Assembly: GCA_020639095.1 (NCBI GenBank) | Contig: JACKHH010000004.1 | Coordinates: forward strand, 62,001-126,000 | Direction of reading: 5' to 3' | DNA: 64,000 bases | Source: Phycisphaerales bacterium | GTDB lineage: Bacteria; Planctomycetota; Phycisphaerae; UBA1845 | Shown here: in pieces, positions 1 to 11,231 of the stretch | Layout of the letters: every line of letters starts with the position of its first letter | How positions within the stretch are numbered: the first letter of the stretch is position 1 | Made by a program: the position numbers and the translations under genes | The notes under the pieces: generated by a model | Databases searched by the model: none | The model's input: the letters and a program-made list of their open reading frames with translations, nothing else | What the model was told of the DNA's origin: nothing

Positions 1-2076
1 GGCTTCGATCTGCGTCGCGTTCGACCGCCCAGTATCCGCTGACGGGAAGTTGTATGTCACTTCCACGAACACGTCCTGACCGCCCGAGATCACATTTGAA
101 GAAACCCGAACCTGCATCTCCTCGCCATAGCTGTAACCACCATCAACATAGTCCGGACAAGGATTGTCCTCGTTGACGTCGCCGCGAATCTGCACGCTTG
201 CGGCTCCCAACAACGTACCGTTCGCATCGACAACGCGCACAGTCACGGTATCGATGATGCCCTCGCCAACCGATGCAGGTTCCGCGGCATAGGTGACCGA
301 TGATTCCGACGTCGTGAGCGGGTCCGCGTCGCCGTCGAGCAACGATTGGAACACCGCGATCCCGCTCGACGAACTCCATTCGTACGTGAGCGGTTCTGCC
401 GGGCTGCCGGCTACCGTTGCGGTCAATTCAACGAAGGGGAAATCCTCCGACACGCGTCCCGGCGACGGCGTGAGTTTCACCGCGCCAACCTCCGCCGACC
501 AGATGGCCACATCGTCCGCGCTCTCCAGATTGCGGAGCACGTGCCCGACGTCGTCATTGGCAAACACGCCCGCGATGGCCGCCCGCACGCTCGACGCACG
601 CGCGAGGCGCCCCATGTGCGCGCTGATCTTGGCTGCGTCGAGATTCTGACCAATCTCCTCGCCATAGGCGGCAATCAGGACAGCCGTCAGGTCATCGCGA
701 AACGCGCGATTGCTCGCCCAGCGTTCCAAGACAACCTTGACCGCGTCGAGGTATCCGTCGTGCGTGTGCAGGGACACGCCCGCGCCGTCGAGAATCGGCT
801 CGATCAACTGACGCATCGTGCGCACGACGGGCGGCTGATCGCCAAAACGAATGCCGGTGTTCACGCCCACACCCAAAGGCTCCGCGAGTGGCATCAGGAA
901 CTTGAGCAGGAACGTGTTGATCCGCTGTTCGATGAGCAGGTCTTTCCACTCCGAACGAATGGCTGCGTAGCGCGAGCGATCGAGCAGGTCCGATTCGCTG
1001 CCGTCAAACGACGGGCCGAGCACCACCAGATCGTAGTAGGTCCGCGTCGCACCCTCGCGCACGGGGACTTCGATCGGACCGGTTTCGGTCGGCTTCCAAA
1101 GTGACGATATGCTGGTGCTGAACAGCGTGCTGAGGCCCGGACTGCTGATGGTCAGGGTTTCTCCGCCAGGCAGTTCGATCGGCTCACCCACCTGTTCAAC
1201 CACCGGCAGGTCAACGTGCTCACCGCTCGCGTCGTCGTACCCGGTTTGCACGCGATACAACGTCGCGGCCCGGCGGTAGCTGTTGCGCGCGGTGAGTTGC
1301 GGCGCCGACGAGTCGAGCAGAAACGTGATTCCCGACTGCGGGGTACCCGGACTGAGGATGAGAAACGGATCACCGGCTGCGATGATGCGCGTGCGCGGTT
1401 CGCGGATTTTCCCAAAGGAACTTTGGAACGCCTCGCGCGAGATCATCGCAGCCACCACGGACTCAACTTTTTCGTTGATCGTGTCGCTGCCGCGTGATAT
1501 GACCAGCGGATCGCGGCGCATCTCCTGCTCGATGAGTTCGGTGAGTTCGTCGCACTCGGAGAGTCTGCTGATGTCCGAGAGAATTCCGTAGAGGTCATCG
1601 GCTGGAAGCATCCAACCGCCCATGCCAAAGTAGATCAGCGCAATGGCGGTGCTCTTCGCGCTCAGTTCCTCGTCGACCGACGAGTTCATCATGCCGCAGA
1701 GCACGACATTGTCGTTGGCGTCAACGACGGACACCAGCGAAGGCCAAATGGAATAGGTATAGGTGTAGTAAGAACCGCTGGGGTTCACCGGCTGTTCTTC
1801 TGCACCAGAGACGACGCGCAAATTCGCAAGCGAAAGATTCACGCCACTCGGCAGCGTGACGTCCCCGGAGCCAAATCGCGGGAAGTCGATCTCCGCGTCG
1901 CCGGCATCTTCCCCGGGCCCGGTGATTTCGCTGACGTCGATATCGCCACCGGGAGGGCCCGAGTCAATCGGCCCGCCGTTGTCCAATCCCCCATTGTCCG
2001 ATCCCCCGCTTTGCGGCTGACATCCCACGAACATTAGCGCGAACGCAATACACCCGGCGATGACCCAATGCTTCAT
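1..2076 (-). CDS. Putative surface lipoprotein with Ig/PKD-like region (3' end outside window)
   Basis: An open minus-strand frame runs from ATG 2076 to the window edge without a stop (692 codons visible). The first 19 residues form a lipoprotein signal: a short basic start, a hydrophobic core and FVGC with Cys19 as the likely lipidated residue. A Gly/Asp/Asn-rich linker follows (residues about 20-60). Near residues 530-630 the sequence resembles a PKD/Ig-like beta domain (ELTATVAGSP, LTYEWSSSSG, VTVRVVD). No catalytic motif was seen. It is probably exported and anchored to a membrane; the function is unknown. The plus-strand frames over this stretch read as arginine-rich shadows. Confidence 0.8.
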   Translation of the reverse strand, partial: MKHWVIAGCIAFALMFVGCQPQSGGSDNGGLDNGGPIDSGPPGGDIDVSEITGPGEDAGDAEIDFPRFGSGDVTLPSGVNLSLANLRVVSGAEEQPVNPSGSYYTYTYSIWPSLVSVVDANDNVVLCGMMNSSVDEELSAKSTAIALIYFGMGGWMLPADDLYGILSDISRLSECDELTELIEQEMRRDPLVISRGSDTINEKVESVVAAMISREAFQSSFGKIREPRTRIIAAGDPFLILSPGTPQSGITFLLDSSAPQLTARNSYRRAATLYRVQTGYDDASGEHVDLPVVEQVGEPIELPGGETLTISSPGLSTLFSTSISSLWKPTETGPIEVPVREGATRTYYDLVVLGPSFDGSESDLLDRSRYAAIRSEWKDLLIEQRINTFLLKFLMPLAEPLGVGVNTGIRFGDQPPVVRTMRQLIEPILDGAGVSLHTHDGYLDAVKVVLERWASNRAFRDDLTAVLIAAYGEEIGQNLDAAKISAHMGRLARASSVRAAIAGVFANDDVGHVLRNLESADDVAIWSAEVGAVKLTPSPGRVSEDFPFVELTATVAGSPAEPLTYEWSSSSGIAVFQSLLDGDADPLTTSESSVTYAAEPASVGEGIIDTVTVRVVDANGTLLGAASVQIRGDVNEDNPCPDYVDGGYSYGEEMQVRVSSNVISGGQDVFVEVTYNFPSADTGRSNATQIEA

Positions 2077-3056
2077 CTCGAAAACCTTAATGCAAAACCA
2101 ACTGGCGAATCTTCGGCCTGCTCCGTCCGAAAGTTGAAGTATAGCGAATCCCCCGATTCACAGCATCAATTCTTCCGGAAAGACGCGGTAACCGGCGCGT
2201 TCCACCCTGGACGGTTCTGTGCGGCTGCTGTCGTGTCGACGCAAGAAACACCAACATCGCGAAGACCCTGAATATTGATGTGGTGATCGTGGGCTGCGTC
2301 GCTGCGATGATGGGATTCTGCAATACCGGTTGCCCGCAGACACCGTCGCGCATCTTGAGATTTCGCAACCCTCCAGCGCTGGATTGCACCCGGCCGTAGC
2401 GCGACGAGAATCAGCAAGCAGCACGTACGCGTCGTGCGCTCGTTGGGCGCTTCTGCGTACACTCGAGCTGGCGGATTCGGAAAGTCGGATTGAAAGGCTG
2501 CAGGCCGACGATCACTCCCATACGAACGGCGAAGGTGGGAAATGTGCGCAAAAAAAAGAGCCAGCAGCACACGCCTCAGATCATCGGGCCGGATGAAGTG
2601 GGAGACGCGCAATAGCCGCTGCTGGCTACGAGAATATTAGGAGATGACTCAGGTGCTGTCCAGCGGCAAAACGAATTGGAATACTACTTTTTGCGGCAAC
2701 TAAGGCGAATATTGCAACATTTGCAATCGCAGCGGCAACCCTCAGCCTGGGCTTGAATCGTGCCAGGATCATTGAACTTGCCGCCGATTGGCAGCGTGGG
2801 AGCAAACGCGCAAACCGCCGCACGCCGAGCACGTTGTCCGGATTCCGACAACTTTTGCTGCAACGGTTTCGTTAGGGAACAACAACTTTTCGCGCGATGC
2901 CTGGCGCCACGTCCGATCATGCGCACGCCAGCGGCCGATGATGGAATACACCAATCACGCCGAAGCCTGGAAATCGATTATCCGTACGGATACCTGCCCG
3001 GCGAAATGTGAAGCCCCGCTGCCTGCCGCGCCCGGAACAAGCGGTGGCCTGAAGAC
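2077..3056. other. Intergenic region, no convincing gene
   Basis: About 1 kb without a credible gene; both strands give only short, Arg/Ser/Pro-rich frames. On the plus strand near 2279-2340 a short frame reads VVIVGC followed by VAAMMGFC and NTGCP, which resembles a lipoprotein signal, but it continues into low-quality sequence and stops within about 40 codons. It could be a decayed lipoprotein start. No tRNA or rRNA was seen before the tRNA-Ala gene. Confidence 0.5.
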
Positions 3057-3129
3057 TGGAGCCGAGCGGGATCGAACCGCCAACCTCCTGGTTGCAAACC
3101 AGGCGCTCTCCCGATTGAGCTACGGCCCC
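3057..3129 (-). tRNA. tRNA-Ala (anticodon TGC)
   Basis: A 73-nt cloverleaf on the minus strand. The acceptor arm GGGGCCG pairs with CGGCTCC (one G-T). The anticodon stem CCTGG/CCAGG carries loop TTTGCAA, giving anticodon TGC. The T arm is GGCGG-TTCGATC-CCGCT. The discriminator base is A, and CCA is not encoded. It lies 252 nt downstream of tRNA-Ile(GAT) on the same strand, the order normally found in a 16S-23S spacer, but no rRNA flanks it here. Confidence 0.95.
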
Positions 3130-3172
3130 GATGTGCTTGCGGTCCCCGAGTTTGCCTAGGAAGACCGCCACC

Positions 3173-3301
3173 ATGCCCCGCAAGAAGGCGGCTGGAAAAC
3201 CGGAGCCGGACTCCGCCCGCACGTTCAACCCGCCCGGTACGCTCAACCCGCCCCGTGCGCTCAATCGGATTTCCGCGGGCCGCAACACCCCCCGCCCTTG
3301 A
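3173..3301 (+). CDS. Candidate 42-aa basic microprotein
   Basis: ATG 3173 follows an AGGAAG Shine-Dalgarno-like sequence by about 9 nt. The peptide starts MPRKKAAGKPEP and contains a hexapeptide-like repeat (TFNPPG, TLNPPR, ALNR) encoded by the 18-bp tandem repeat at 3211-3263. It is basic and Pro/Asn-rich, with no known domain. It overlaps the antisense candidate at 3261-3359, so at most one of the two is likely to be a real gene. Confidence 0.3.
   Translation: MPRKKAAGKPEPDSARTFNPPGTLNPPRALNRISAGRNTPRP
3211..3263. repeat. 18-bp tandem repeat, three units
   Basis: On the minus strand three imperfect units start TTGAGCGCAC, TTGAGCGTAC and TTGAACGTGC, each followed by a GGGCGG-type block. 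The last unit is about one base short. It sits between the tRNA-Ile and tRNA-Ala genes and overlaps the plus-strand microprotein candidate; its edge touches the stop codon of the minus-strand candidate. Confidence 0.6.
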
Positions 3302-3359
3302 ACGCGACGTAGAGCGCAAAAACCGCGAACGCCACAATGGCTATCCAATCCCACGTCAC
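3261..3359 (-). CDS. Candidate 32-aa single-TM microprotein
   Basis: A GTG start at 3359 and TGA at 3261 give 32 residues starting (M)TWDWIAIVAFAVFAL, one continuous hydrophobic segment, then a Gly/Cys/basic tail (KGGGCCGPRKSD). GAAGG lies about 10 nt upstream. It is encoded 22 nt after the end of tRNA-Ile on the same strand, so it could share that transcript. The hydrophobic pattern and charged tail resemble real small membrane proteins, but there is no homology evidence. Confidence 0.35.
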   Translation of the reverse strand: MTWDWIAIVAFAVFALYVAFKGGGCCGPRKSD

Positions 3360-3381
3360 GGGTCGCGTACCTTCAACTGCA

Positions 3382-3454
3382 TGGGCCCATCAGGACTTGA
3401 ACCTGAGACCTCGTCGTTATCAGCGACGCGCTCTGCCAACTGAGCTATGAGCCC
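3382..3454 (-). tRNA. tRNA-Ile (anticodon GAT)
   Basis: A 73-nt cloverleaf on the minus strand. The acceptor arm GGGCTCA pairs with TGGGCCC (T-G at the fifth pair), the D arm has AGCTCAGTTGG, the anticodon loop is CTGATAA (anticodon GAT), and the T arm is TCAGG-TTCAAGT-CCTGA. The discriminator is A and CCA is not encoded. It is followed on the same strand by tRNA-Ala(TGC). Confidence 0.95.
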
Positions 3455-3845
3455 CTGGGTCAGCAACGCGTGCCACACCGTGGCACCCGCCAAGCTGAGT
3501 CCAATAAACCGCCCCAACCCGCCCGCAACCGGCGAATTCCGGTGGCCGCGATATCGGCGATTTTGAGCCACGTACTCTAATCGTAGCCCTCAGGGTGTCA
3601 ACCAGCCAATTTCTTCTGACAAGCGATCCGGCGAGCGCCTGGAACGCAACCCAGGGGCTTGTATCGCGCTGCCCCAGTCCGCATAATATTAGATTGGCGA
3701 GCAGTGGCACTACCCTCCGGAGCCGCAATCAGTCGGCTCCGTCGGAATACGCACCAGCCGATTAGGGCCCGGCAGAGCGGTGACTTTCTGCCGGCGGTTC
3801 AGGTGACGCGCCGCCTCAGGGTCGCAGGAAGGGAAACGAAGCTCC
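3455..3845. other. Intergenic region between tRNA-Ile and the dockerin-like protein
   Basis: About 390 nt with no credible coding frame and no rRNA. It should hold the promoter of the tRNA-Ile/tRNA-Ala unit (minus strand) and that of the plus-strand gene at 3846. No strong consensus promoter was picked out by eye. Confidence 0.5.
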
Positions 3846-4868
3846 ATGCGTCAGAAGCTCCATACCCGTTCAGCCGTTGCGCTGCTGCTCGCACAGTTCG
3901 CGTTTGCATTCGGTGCGGTTGCCGCGCCGACAGTACACTTCGAATTGCGACTCGCTCCCGGTCAGGACGACGCCGTGCTCACCCTTGGCGACGCGAACGA
4001 TGACACGTTGGAAATCGAAGTGTGGGCAGAGATCAGCGGTGCCGATCCCGACACGTTCTTCAAAGCGTATTTCATCTATCCGCGGGTATCGCAGGGTGGC
4101 GTCATCACGATGCTGGAGAACGAATACGATAGCCCGCTCTTCGATGGCATTCTCGGATGCGTGTTCGATCCGATCCCGAACTCACCCCAGTCCGGCGATC
4201 TATCAGTTGGCTGTATTGCCGACGGCGATGGCGTACTCGACGGCGTCGGTTCACCCGCGTTGATTGCAACATTCAACGTGCAGGCAGAGGCGCTGGGCAC
4301 GACCAGTTATAGCTGGGCATCCAACGGCGGTGGCATTCAGCAATGGGGTGCCTTTGTGATCGTTGCGGGCAGCCCGCTGCCAATTGCGCTCGCCGACAGC
4401 AATTGCGGCGACGGATTCTGTGACGTAACCGGATCAGTCGAACCGGCCCTTGCAGTCATTGAAGTTGTCGATGCGCCGCAGGTGCCGCGATCGCCCGACG
4501 CCGACGACGATGGCGATGTCGATGCCAGCGACTACGCGTGGATGCAGCGCTGCGCTGACATGCTTCCCGGCACGCTCGGCAACTATTGCCTGCGCATGGA
4601 CCTGACGTACGACGAAGTGGTCGACGGCAGCGACATGATGGCATTCACCACCGCGATGACCGGCATCAGGCCGCCTTTCGGAGACGTCGACGGCGACTAC
4701 GACATCGACCTGGCGGACTACGCACTGTTCCAACTCTGCCGCGGACCCAATGGCGACACAGGCATCGAAGACCGCTGCACCCTTGCGGACACCGACCGCG
4801 ACGGCTCCTTCGATAGCGGCGACCTGCCGAAGCTCGTCGAGCGCCTTTCCGGACCGAAGGTCGACTGA
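3846..4868 (+). CDS. Secreted protein with dockerin-like calcium-binding loops
   Basis: 340 aa. Residues 1-27 form a Sec signal ending AVAA. Residues about 28-195 look like an all-beta domain, possibly cohesin-like (HFELRLAPG, LEIEVWAEISG). The C-terminal 130 residues carry Asp-rich EF-hand-type loops: DADDDGDVDASDY, a degenerate one near RMDLTYDEVVDGSD, DVDGDYDIDLADY and DTDRDGSFDSGD. These match dockerin type I repeats, which planctomycetes use widely outside cellulosomes. There is no catalytic motif. The start ATG is preceded by GGAAGGG-type sequence (AGGAAGGG then AAACGAAGCTCC). It is probably an exported calcium-binding or adhesion protein; the partner is unknown. Confidence 0.85.
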   Translation: MRQKLHTRSAVALLLAQFAFAFGAVAAPTVHFELRLAPGQDDAVLTLGDANDDTLEIEVWAEISGADPDTFFKAYFIYPRVSQGGVITMLENEYDSPLFDGILGCVFDPIPNSPQSGDLSVGCIADGDGVLDGVGSPALIATFNVQAEALGTTSYSWASNGGGIQQWGAFVIVAGSPLPIALADSNCGDGFCDVTGSVEPALAVIEVVDAPQVPRSPDADDDGDVDASDYAWMQRCADMLPGTLGNYCLRMDLTYDEVVDGSDMMAFTTAMTGIRPPFGDVDGDYDIDLADYALFQLCRGPNGDTGIEDRCTLADTDRDGSFDSGDLPKLVERLSGPKVD

Positions 4869-5290
4869 ATTCACCCCGCAACTTCCGCCGTTCGTGTCAT
4901 GGCGGTCCGTCGTCTGAAATAAATTTATCCATTTTGCCACGCCGACCCTGCGTCTGGATATCGTATATCAATACTACCGAAGAGGACGCCGTTTCCGACG
5001 CGCAGCAATTGCGCGGGGCTCGCCCGCCGGGATCATTGGCGGACGTGCATCGTCCGGATTGGCCTTGGCGACATTGAGAACCGCGATTTTGGCGATCGCT
5101 TCGCAAGCGCTGCGGCACCCTTATTCCCCCTCCGCAAGCTGAATTGACGAAGTATCGGAACCGATATACCCAGAGTCTGTAAATTCTCTATTTTTACTAT
5201 TCTATTCAAACTGCCCGGACCGAATATGTGTTCTGTACCGCGGGCAATGCGGGAACATCGGACCCAAAGCACGACGGAGGAGACCACCTC
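4869..5290. promoter_or_regulatory. Intergenic leader of the FliA/WhiG-type sigma gene
   Basis: A 420-nt gap. Its last part (5140-5220) is clearly AT-richer than its surroundings. It holds TTGACG at 5144-5149, a short palindrome TATCGG-AA-CCGATA at 5153-5166, and a -10-like TACTAT at 5195-5200. A promoter for the sigma gene is likely here, but I cannot pair the boxes with confidence. GGAGGAG at 5276-5282 is the ribosome binding site that fixes the start at 5291. Confidence 0.4.
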
Positions 5291-6079
5291 ATGCCGGTAA
5301 AGTCGAAGAAGGATTCGCCGATCGACAGCGTCTGGAAACGCTACCTTAAGACCAAGAAAGTCGAGGATCGCAACACGCTGGTGGTCCACTACGCCGACCT
5401 GGTCCACAGCCACGCCGCCCGCCTCTCACGACGCCTGCCGGCGCAGATCAGCTACGATGAAATCTGTAGCGCGGCGTTCGACGGACTCATCGAAGCCGTC
5501 GAGGCTTACGACCCCAAGCACAAAGCCAAGTTCGAAACCTTCTGCCAGCAGCGCATTTCCGGCGCAGTGATGGACTGGCTGCGGAGCCTCGACCCGCAAA
5601 GTCGTACCGTCCGCACCTTCGAAAAGCACCGCATGATCGCCAAGGAAATGCTCGACACCGAAATCGGTCGTCCCCCCACCGCGGAAGAGATTGCCCGACG
5701 CATGAACATCAGCGTCCGCCGCTACGAAGACCTCTGCCGCCTCTCGCAGCTCGGCAAGGAAGTCCACTTCAGCTCAATGGAACCCGAAGACAACGGCCAG
5801 GGCCACGGCACCAATCGCGGCTGGGACGTGCGCGATACTAACGCCGAAGACCCCTCGTCGTGCATCACCCGCGAGATGCTCACCGAGCATGTCGCCAAGG
5901 GTCTCGCCCGCGAAGAGCGGTTGATCCTGGTGCTCTACTACCATGAAGGCCTGACGATGGCGGAGATCGGCGCGGTGCTGAATCTCTCCGAATCGCGCGT
6001 CAGCCAGATCCACAAGGACATCCTCCAGCGTTTGCGGCAGCGTTTCGGTTCCGCCCTCGCGGAAGAGCTCGCCGCCTAG
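5291..6079 (+). CDS. FliA/WhiG-family RNA polymerase sigma factor
   Basis: 262 aa. It has the alternative sigma layout without region 1: region 2 at about residues 30-105 (SYDEICSAAFDGLIEAVEAYDP, ISGAVMDWLRSLD), region 3 at about 110-165 (GRPPTAEEIARRMNISV), and region 4 with a helix-turn-helix at about 200-255 (LTMAEIGAVLNLSESRVSQIHK). FliA/WhiG factors direct flagellar or developmental genes; which regulon applies here is not shown, as no flagellar genes are in the window. An upstream in-frame ATG at 5228 exists, but GGAGGAG eight nt before ATG 5291 makes the latter the start. A hairpin terminator follows at 6125. Confidence 0.92.
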   Translation: MPVKSKKDSPIDSVWKRYLKTKKVEDRNTLVVHYADLVHSHAARLSRRLPAQISYDEICSAAFDGLIEAVEAYDPKHKAKFETFCQQRISGAVMDWLRSLDPQSRTVRTFEKHRMIAKEMLDTEIGRPPTAEEIARRMNISVRRYEDLCRLSQLGKEVHFSSMEPEDNGQGHGTNRGWDVRDTNAEDPSSCITREMLTEHVAKGLAREERLILVLYYHEGLTMAEIGAVLNLSESRVSQIHKDILQRLRQRFGSALAEELAA

Positions 6080-6124
6080 CAATCGGTTCACAGCACAAAA
6101 CCCACTGAACGCCGTACTCGAATA

Positions 6125-6157
6125 CCCCGCGCCACAACCGGCGCGGGGTTTTCTTTT
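6125..6157 (+). terminator. Rho-independent terminator after the sigma factor gene
   Basis: Perfect 9-bp stem CCCCGCGCC / GGCGCGGGG with loop ACAACC, followed by TTTTCTTTT. It separates the sigma gene from truA. Confidence 0.9.
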
Positions 6158-6185
6158 GCGCCCGCGCGGCCTACCATCGCCGGCC

Positions 6186-6980
6186 ATGGAGCGCAACATC
6201 CGCCTGGTGATCAGCTATGACGGGACCGACTTTCACGGGTGGCAGGCGCAACCCGGCCTGCGGACCGTGCAGGGTGAGATCGAGTCGGTCGCGCTCCGCG
6301 TCGTACGCCACCCACTGAGCATACGCGGGAGCGGCAGAACCGATGCAGGTGTACACGCGCGCGGGCAGGTCGCCAACTTCCACACCACCTGCGAGATTCC
6401 GACGGACAATCTGCGCCGCGCGATCCAAGCCCGGCTACCACTCGACGTCAGCCTGCGGCGTGCGGACGAAGTGCATCCCGATTTCGTCGCGTCGGCATCA
6501 GCGACGTCGAAGCTATACCGCTATCGCATTCACAACAGCACGCACCGGCCCGTCGACGGTCACACGCAACGTCACACCTACCACTGCTGGCACGCGCTCG
6601 ACGTCGCGCGCATGCAGGAGGCTGCGACCCACTTCATCGGTGAGATGGATTACTCCGCGATGGCTGGTGCGGGCTGCGTGCGCGAGACGATGGTGCGCCG
6701 CGTGCTGCGCTGCGACATTCACCGGCACTTCGAGGAGGTGCGCGTCGACGTCGCCGGCACGGGGTTTCTCTACAATCAGGTGCGCAACATGGTGGGCACG
6801 CTGATCGAAATCGGCAGAGGACGCTGGGAACCGGACCGCCTGCGAACGATCCTCGCCAGCCTCGATCGCCGCCAAGCCGGCCCCACCGCCCCGGCACAAG
6901 GCCTCAGCCTGCAATGGGTGCGCTATCCGCCGGAACTGCTCCAACCGGTAGAGAGCAACACCGCAATCGTCCCGCGGTGA
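6186..6980 (+). CDS. truA: tRNA pseudouridine(38-40) synthase TruA
   Basis: 264 aa, the usual TruA length. It isomerises uridines 38-40 in the anticodon arm of tRNAs. The N-terminal motif YDGTDFHGWQ, the catalytic GRTDAGVHA (Asp53), LYRYRIHN and the C-terminal FLYNQVRNMVGTL are all present. A TTG at 6156 in the same frame lies inside the terminator, so ATG 6186 (MERNIRLVISYDG) is the start. Nothing is missing. It stands alone between the terminator and a thioesterase gene. Confidence 0.96.
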   Translation: MERNIRLVISYDGTDFHGWQAQPGLRTVQGEIESVALRVVRHPLSIRGSGRTDAGVHARGQVANFHTTCEIPTDNLRRAIQARLPLDVSLRRADEVHPDFVASASATSKLYRYRIHNSTHRPVDGHTQRHTYHCWHALDVARMQEAATHFIGEMDYSAMAGAGCVRETMVRRVLRCDIHRHFEEVRVDVAGTGFLYNQVRNMVGTLIEIGRGRWEPDRLRTILASLDRRQAGPTAPAQGLSLQWVRYPPELLQPVESNTAIVPR

Positions 6981-7117
6981 TTGAGGAACGGGGCGAGTGT
7001 GTACACCCGCTCAACTTGGGGCGCTTGCATACGCAGTGCATCTGTGGGAGGTTGCGCAGCGCACTGATCGCTCGCGACCGGCTGACCGAATGTATTGCCT
7101 GATTGGATGTTTGAACC

Positions 7118-7510
7118 ATGACGCAGCTTCCGAAACCGCCAATTGCCGAACCGGCCATTCGCGTCGTGATGATGCCGCGCGACACCAACAGCGAGGGCAG
7201 CATTTTCGGCGGTGTGATCCTCAGCTACATCGACCAAGCCGCGTTCGTCGAAGCCCGTCGCCAAGTACACCACCGCTATGTCACTGTGTGCATGCGCGAG
7301 GTTGTTTTCAAGGAACCGGTCTTCACCGGCGACGTGCTGAGTCTCTACGGCGAAACGAAGCGCATTGGAAAGACATCAATCACCGTGCAGGTCAAGGTGA
7401 TGGCGGAACGCAGTCGACCACCAACGACCAGCGTACACGTGACCGATGCCGAAGTCGTGATGGTGGCGATCGACGATCACGGCAAGCCGAAGGACATTGC
7501 TTCCGCATAG
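7118..7510 (+). CDS. Acyl-CoA thioesterase, hotdog fold (YciA-like)
   Basis: 130 aa, a single hotdog domain. It is expected to hydrolyse acyl-CoA thioesters in the cytoplasm. The family signature is seen as NSEGSIFGGVILSYIDQAA (residues about 23-41: N/G pair, helix with Asp), then VVFKEPVFTGDVL and VQVKVMAE. It is convergent with the histidine kinase gene; a GC hairpin lies between. Substrate chain length cannot be told from the sequence. Confidence 0.85.
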   Translation: MTQLPKPPIAEPAIRVVMMPRDTNSEGSIFGGVILSYIDQAAFVEARRQVHHRYVTVCMREVVFKEPVFTGDVLSLYGETKRIGKTSITVQVKVMAERSRPPTTSVHVTDAEVVMVAIDDHGKPKDIASA

Positions 7511-7521
7511 CCCGCCGCATC

Positions 7522-7537
7522 GCCGGCACAAGCCGGC
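7522..7537. terminator. GC hairpin between convergent genes
   Basis: GCCGGC-ACAA-GCCGGC, a 6-bp stem in the 29-nt gap between the thioesterase and kinase stop codons. There is no U tract on either strand, so it is a weak or non-classical terminator. Confidence 0.4.
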
Positions 7538-7539
7538 CG

Positions 7540-10040
<2,501 letters not shown>

Positions 10041-10044
<4 letters not shown>

Positions 10045-11231
10045 CTGCGCAGGTCGGTCCAGGACATCGGAACGACCTCACCGCCGCGGATAACAGTCGG
10101 CCACACCTCGTGGCAGGCAGAGTGCTGATCCGGACTCAACTCAAGTTCGAGCCCCAGACCGATGTCGAACTTGCCGAGACCGTCCAGCGCATCGACAATC
10201 GACTCACGCGTCGGTATTTCCGTTACATCGGACAATGCCCGGAGCAGGATTCGACCCGCGATGTATCCCTCGAAGGACCCAAACGTCGGTTGCATGTCAC
10301 CCCCCCGCGCAGCCAATGCGGAACGATATTCCCGGGCTATGGGTAGGTCCGAATCGAAGTGCGGAACCACCTGCGTGACGATAACACCCTCACCGGCATC
10401 TCCCAAGACATTGGCCAGCGGCTGCGAACCGACAAACGACACGTTCAGGAAGATTGGATCAAATCCGTATTCGCGTGCGAGCTTGATGAATGCGGCACAC
10501 GGCGCGTACGCCCCCACCATGATCACAGCCCGCGGTGACACGTGCGCCGACACGATGTCCGCCAACCCATTTTCGACGGCGTCGGTGTTTCTCTCGTAGC
10601 GGCCGTGCGCGATATTGACCTCGCTCTTGAGTCCGTGGCGCTGCATCGCTGCAACGCCGCCAACGTAACCCGCGTCGCCGTAAGCGTCGCGTTGCGTGAA
10701 GAACGCGATCTCGTCAACGCTGATGCCCGCTTCATTCACGAGCGCATCCACCATTGCCGAAGTCTCGTCTGCGTAGCTCGCGCGGTAGTTGATCACGTAG
10801 CGGTCGGGCGGGGTCTTGCGCAATGCCCCCGCGCCGGTGTACGCACCGAAGAGCACGACCTGTCTGGCGTTGACGATGGGAATGGCCGCAACCGCCGTCG
10901 GCGTGCCCACGTTGCCGATGACCGCGAGGACCTTCTCCTCTTCGATCAGTTTGTGCATGTTCGGAGCCGTTCGTGAGGGCTCGTAGCCGTCGTCCAATGT
11001 GACCAAGCGCAACGTCCGCCCGATAACACCACCTGCACGATTCGCTTCGTCGAGCGCCGCAAGGACACCGGCTTGCACGTTCAGCCCGAGTTCGTCAGCC
11101 GGACCGGTCAGCGCGGTCGACATGCCGAGAACGATCTCGCTCTTCGGGTCGGTCGGGGTTTGCGCGGTGACGATGCCCGCACACCACAATGCTGTCACGG
11201 CACTGATGAATCCAGCTCTCATGCCAGGCAT
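10041..11231 (-). CDS. Periplasmic branched-chain amino-acid-type binding protein (LivK-like)
   Basis: 396 aa with a Sec signal (residues 1-23, ending VTAQ) and a type-1 periplasmic binding fold of the Peripla_BP_6 / ABC branched-chain family: IVLGMSTALTGPADELG, GVLAALDEANRAGGVIGR, VLAVIGNVGTPTA. No permease or ATPase genes lie nearby. Instead the next gene, overlapping by 4 nt, is a membrane hybrid kinase. The likely role is therefore ligand recognition for signalling, with the loaded protein touching the kinase sensor region. The ligand is unknown. ATG 11222 (MRAGF) is an alternative start. Confidence 0.88.

Noticed and set aside
346..1104. A 252-codon plus-strand frame near the left edge
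   Set aside because: The minus strand is open through the whole region and starts with a lipoprotein signal; the plus frame is Arg-rich with no motif.
2166..2612. A 148-codon minus-strand frame in the gap before the lipoprotein gene
   Set aside because: Its composition (Arg/Ser/His-rich, no hydrophobic order) is that of random GC-rich DNA and it has no motif.
3455..3845. A 16S rRNA 3' end upstream of tRNA-Ile
   Set aside because: No anti-Shine-Dalgarno or other conserved 16S sequence was recognised in this stretch.
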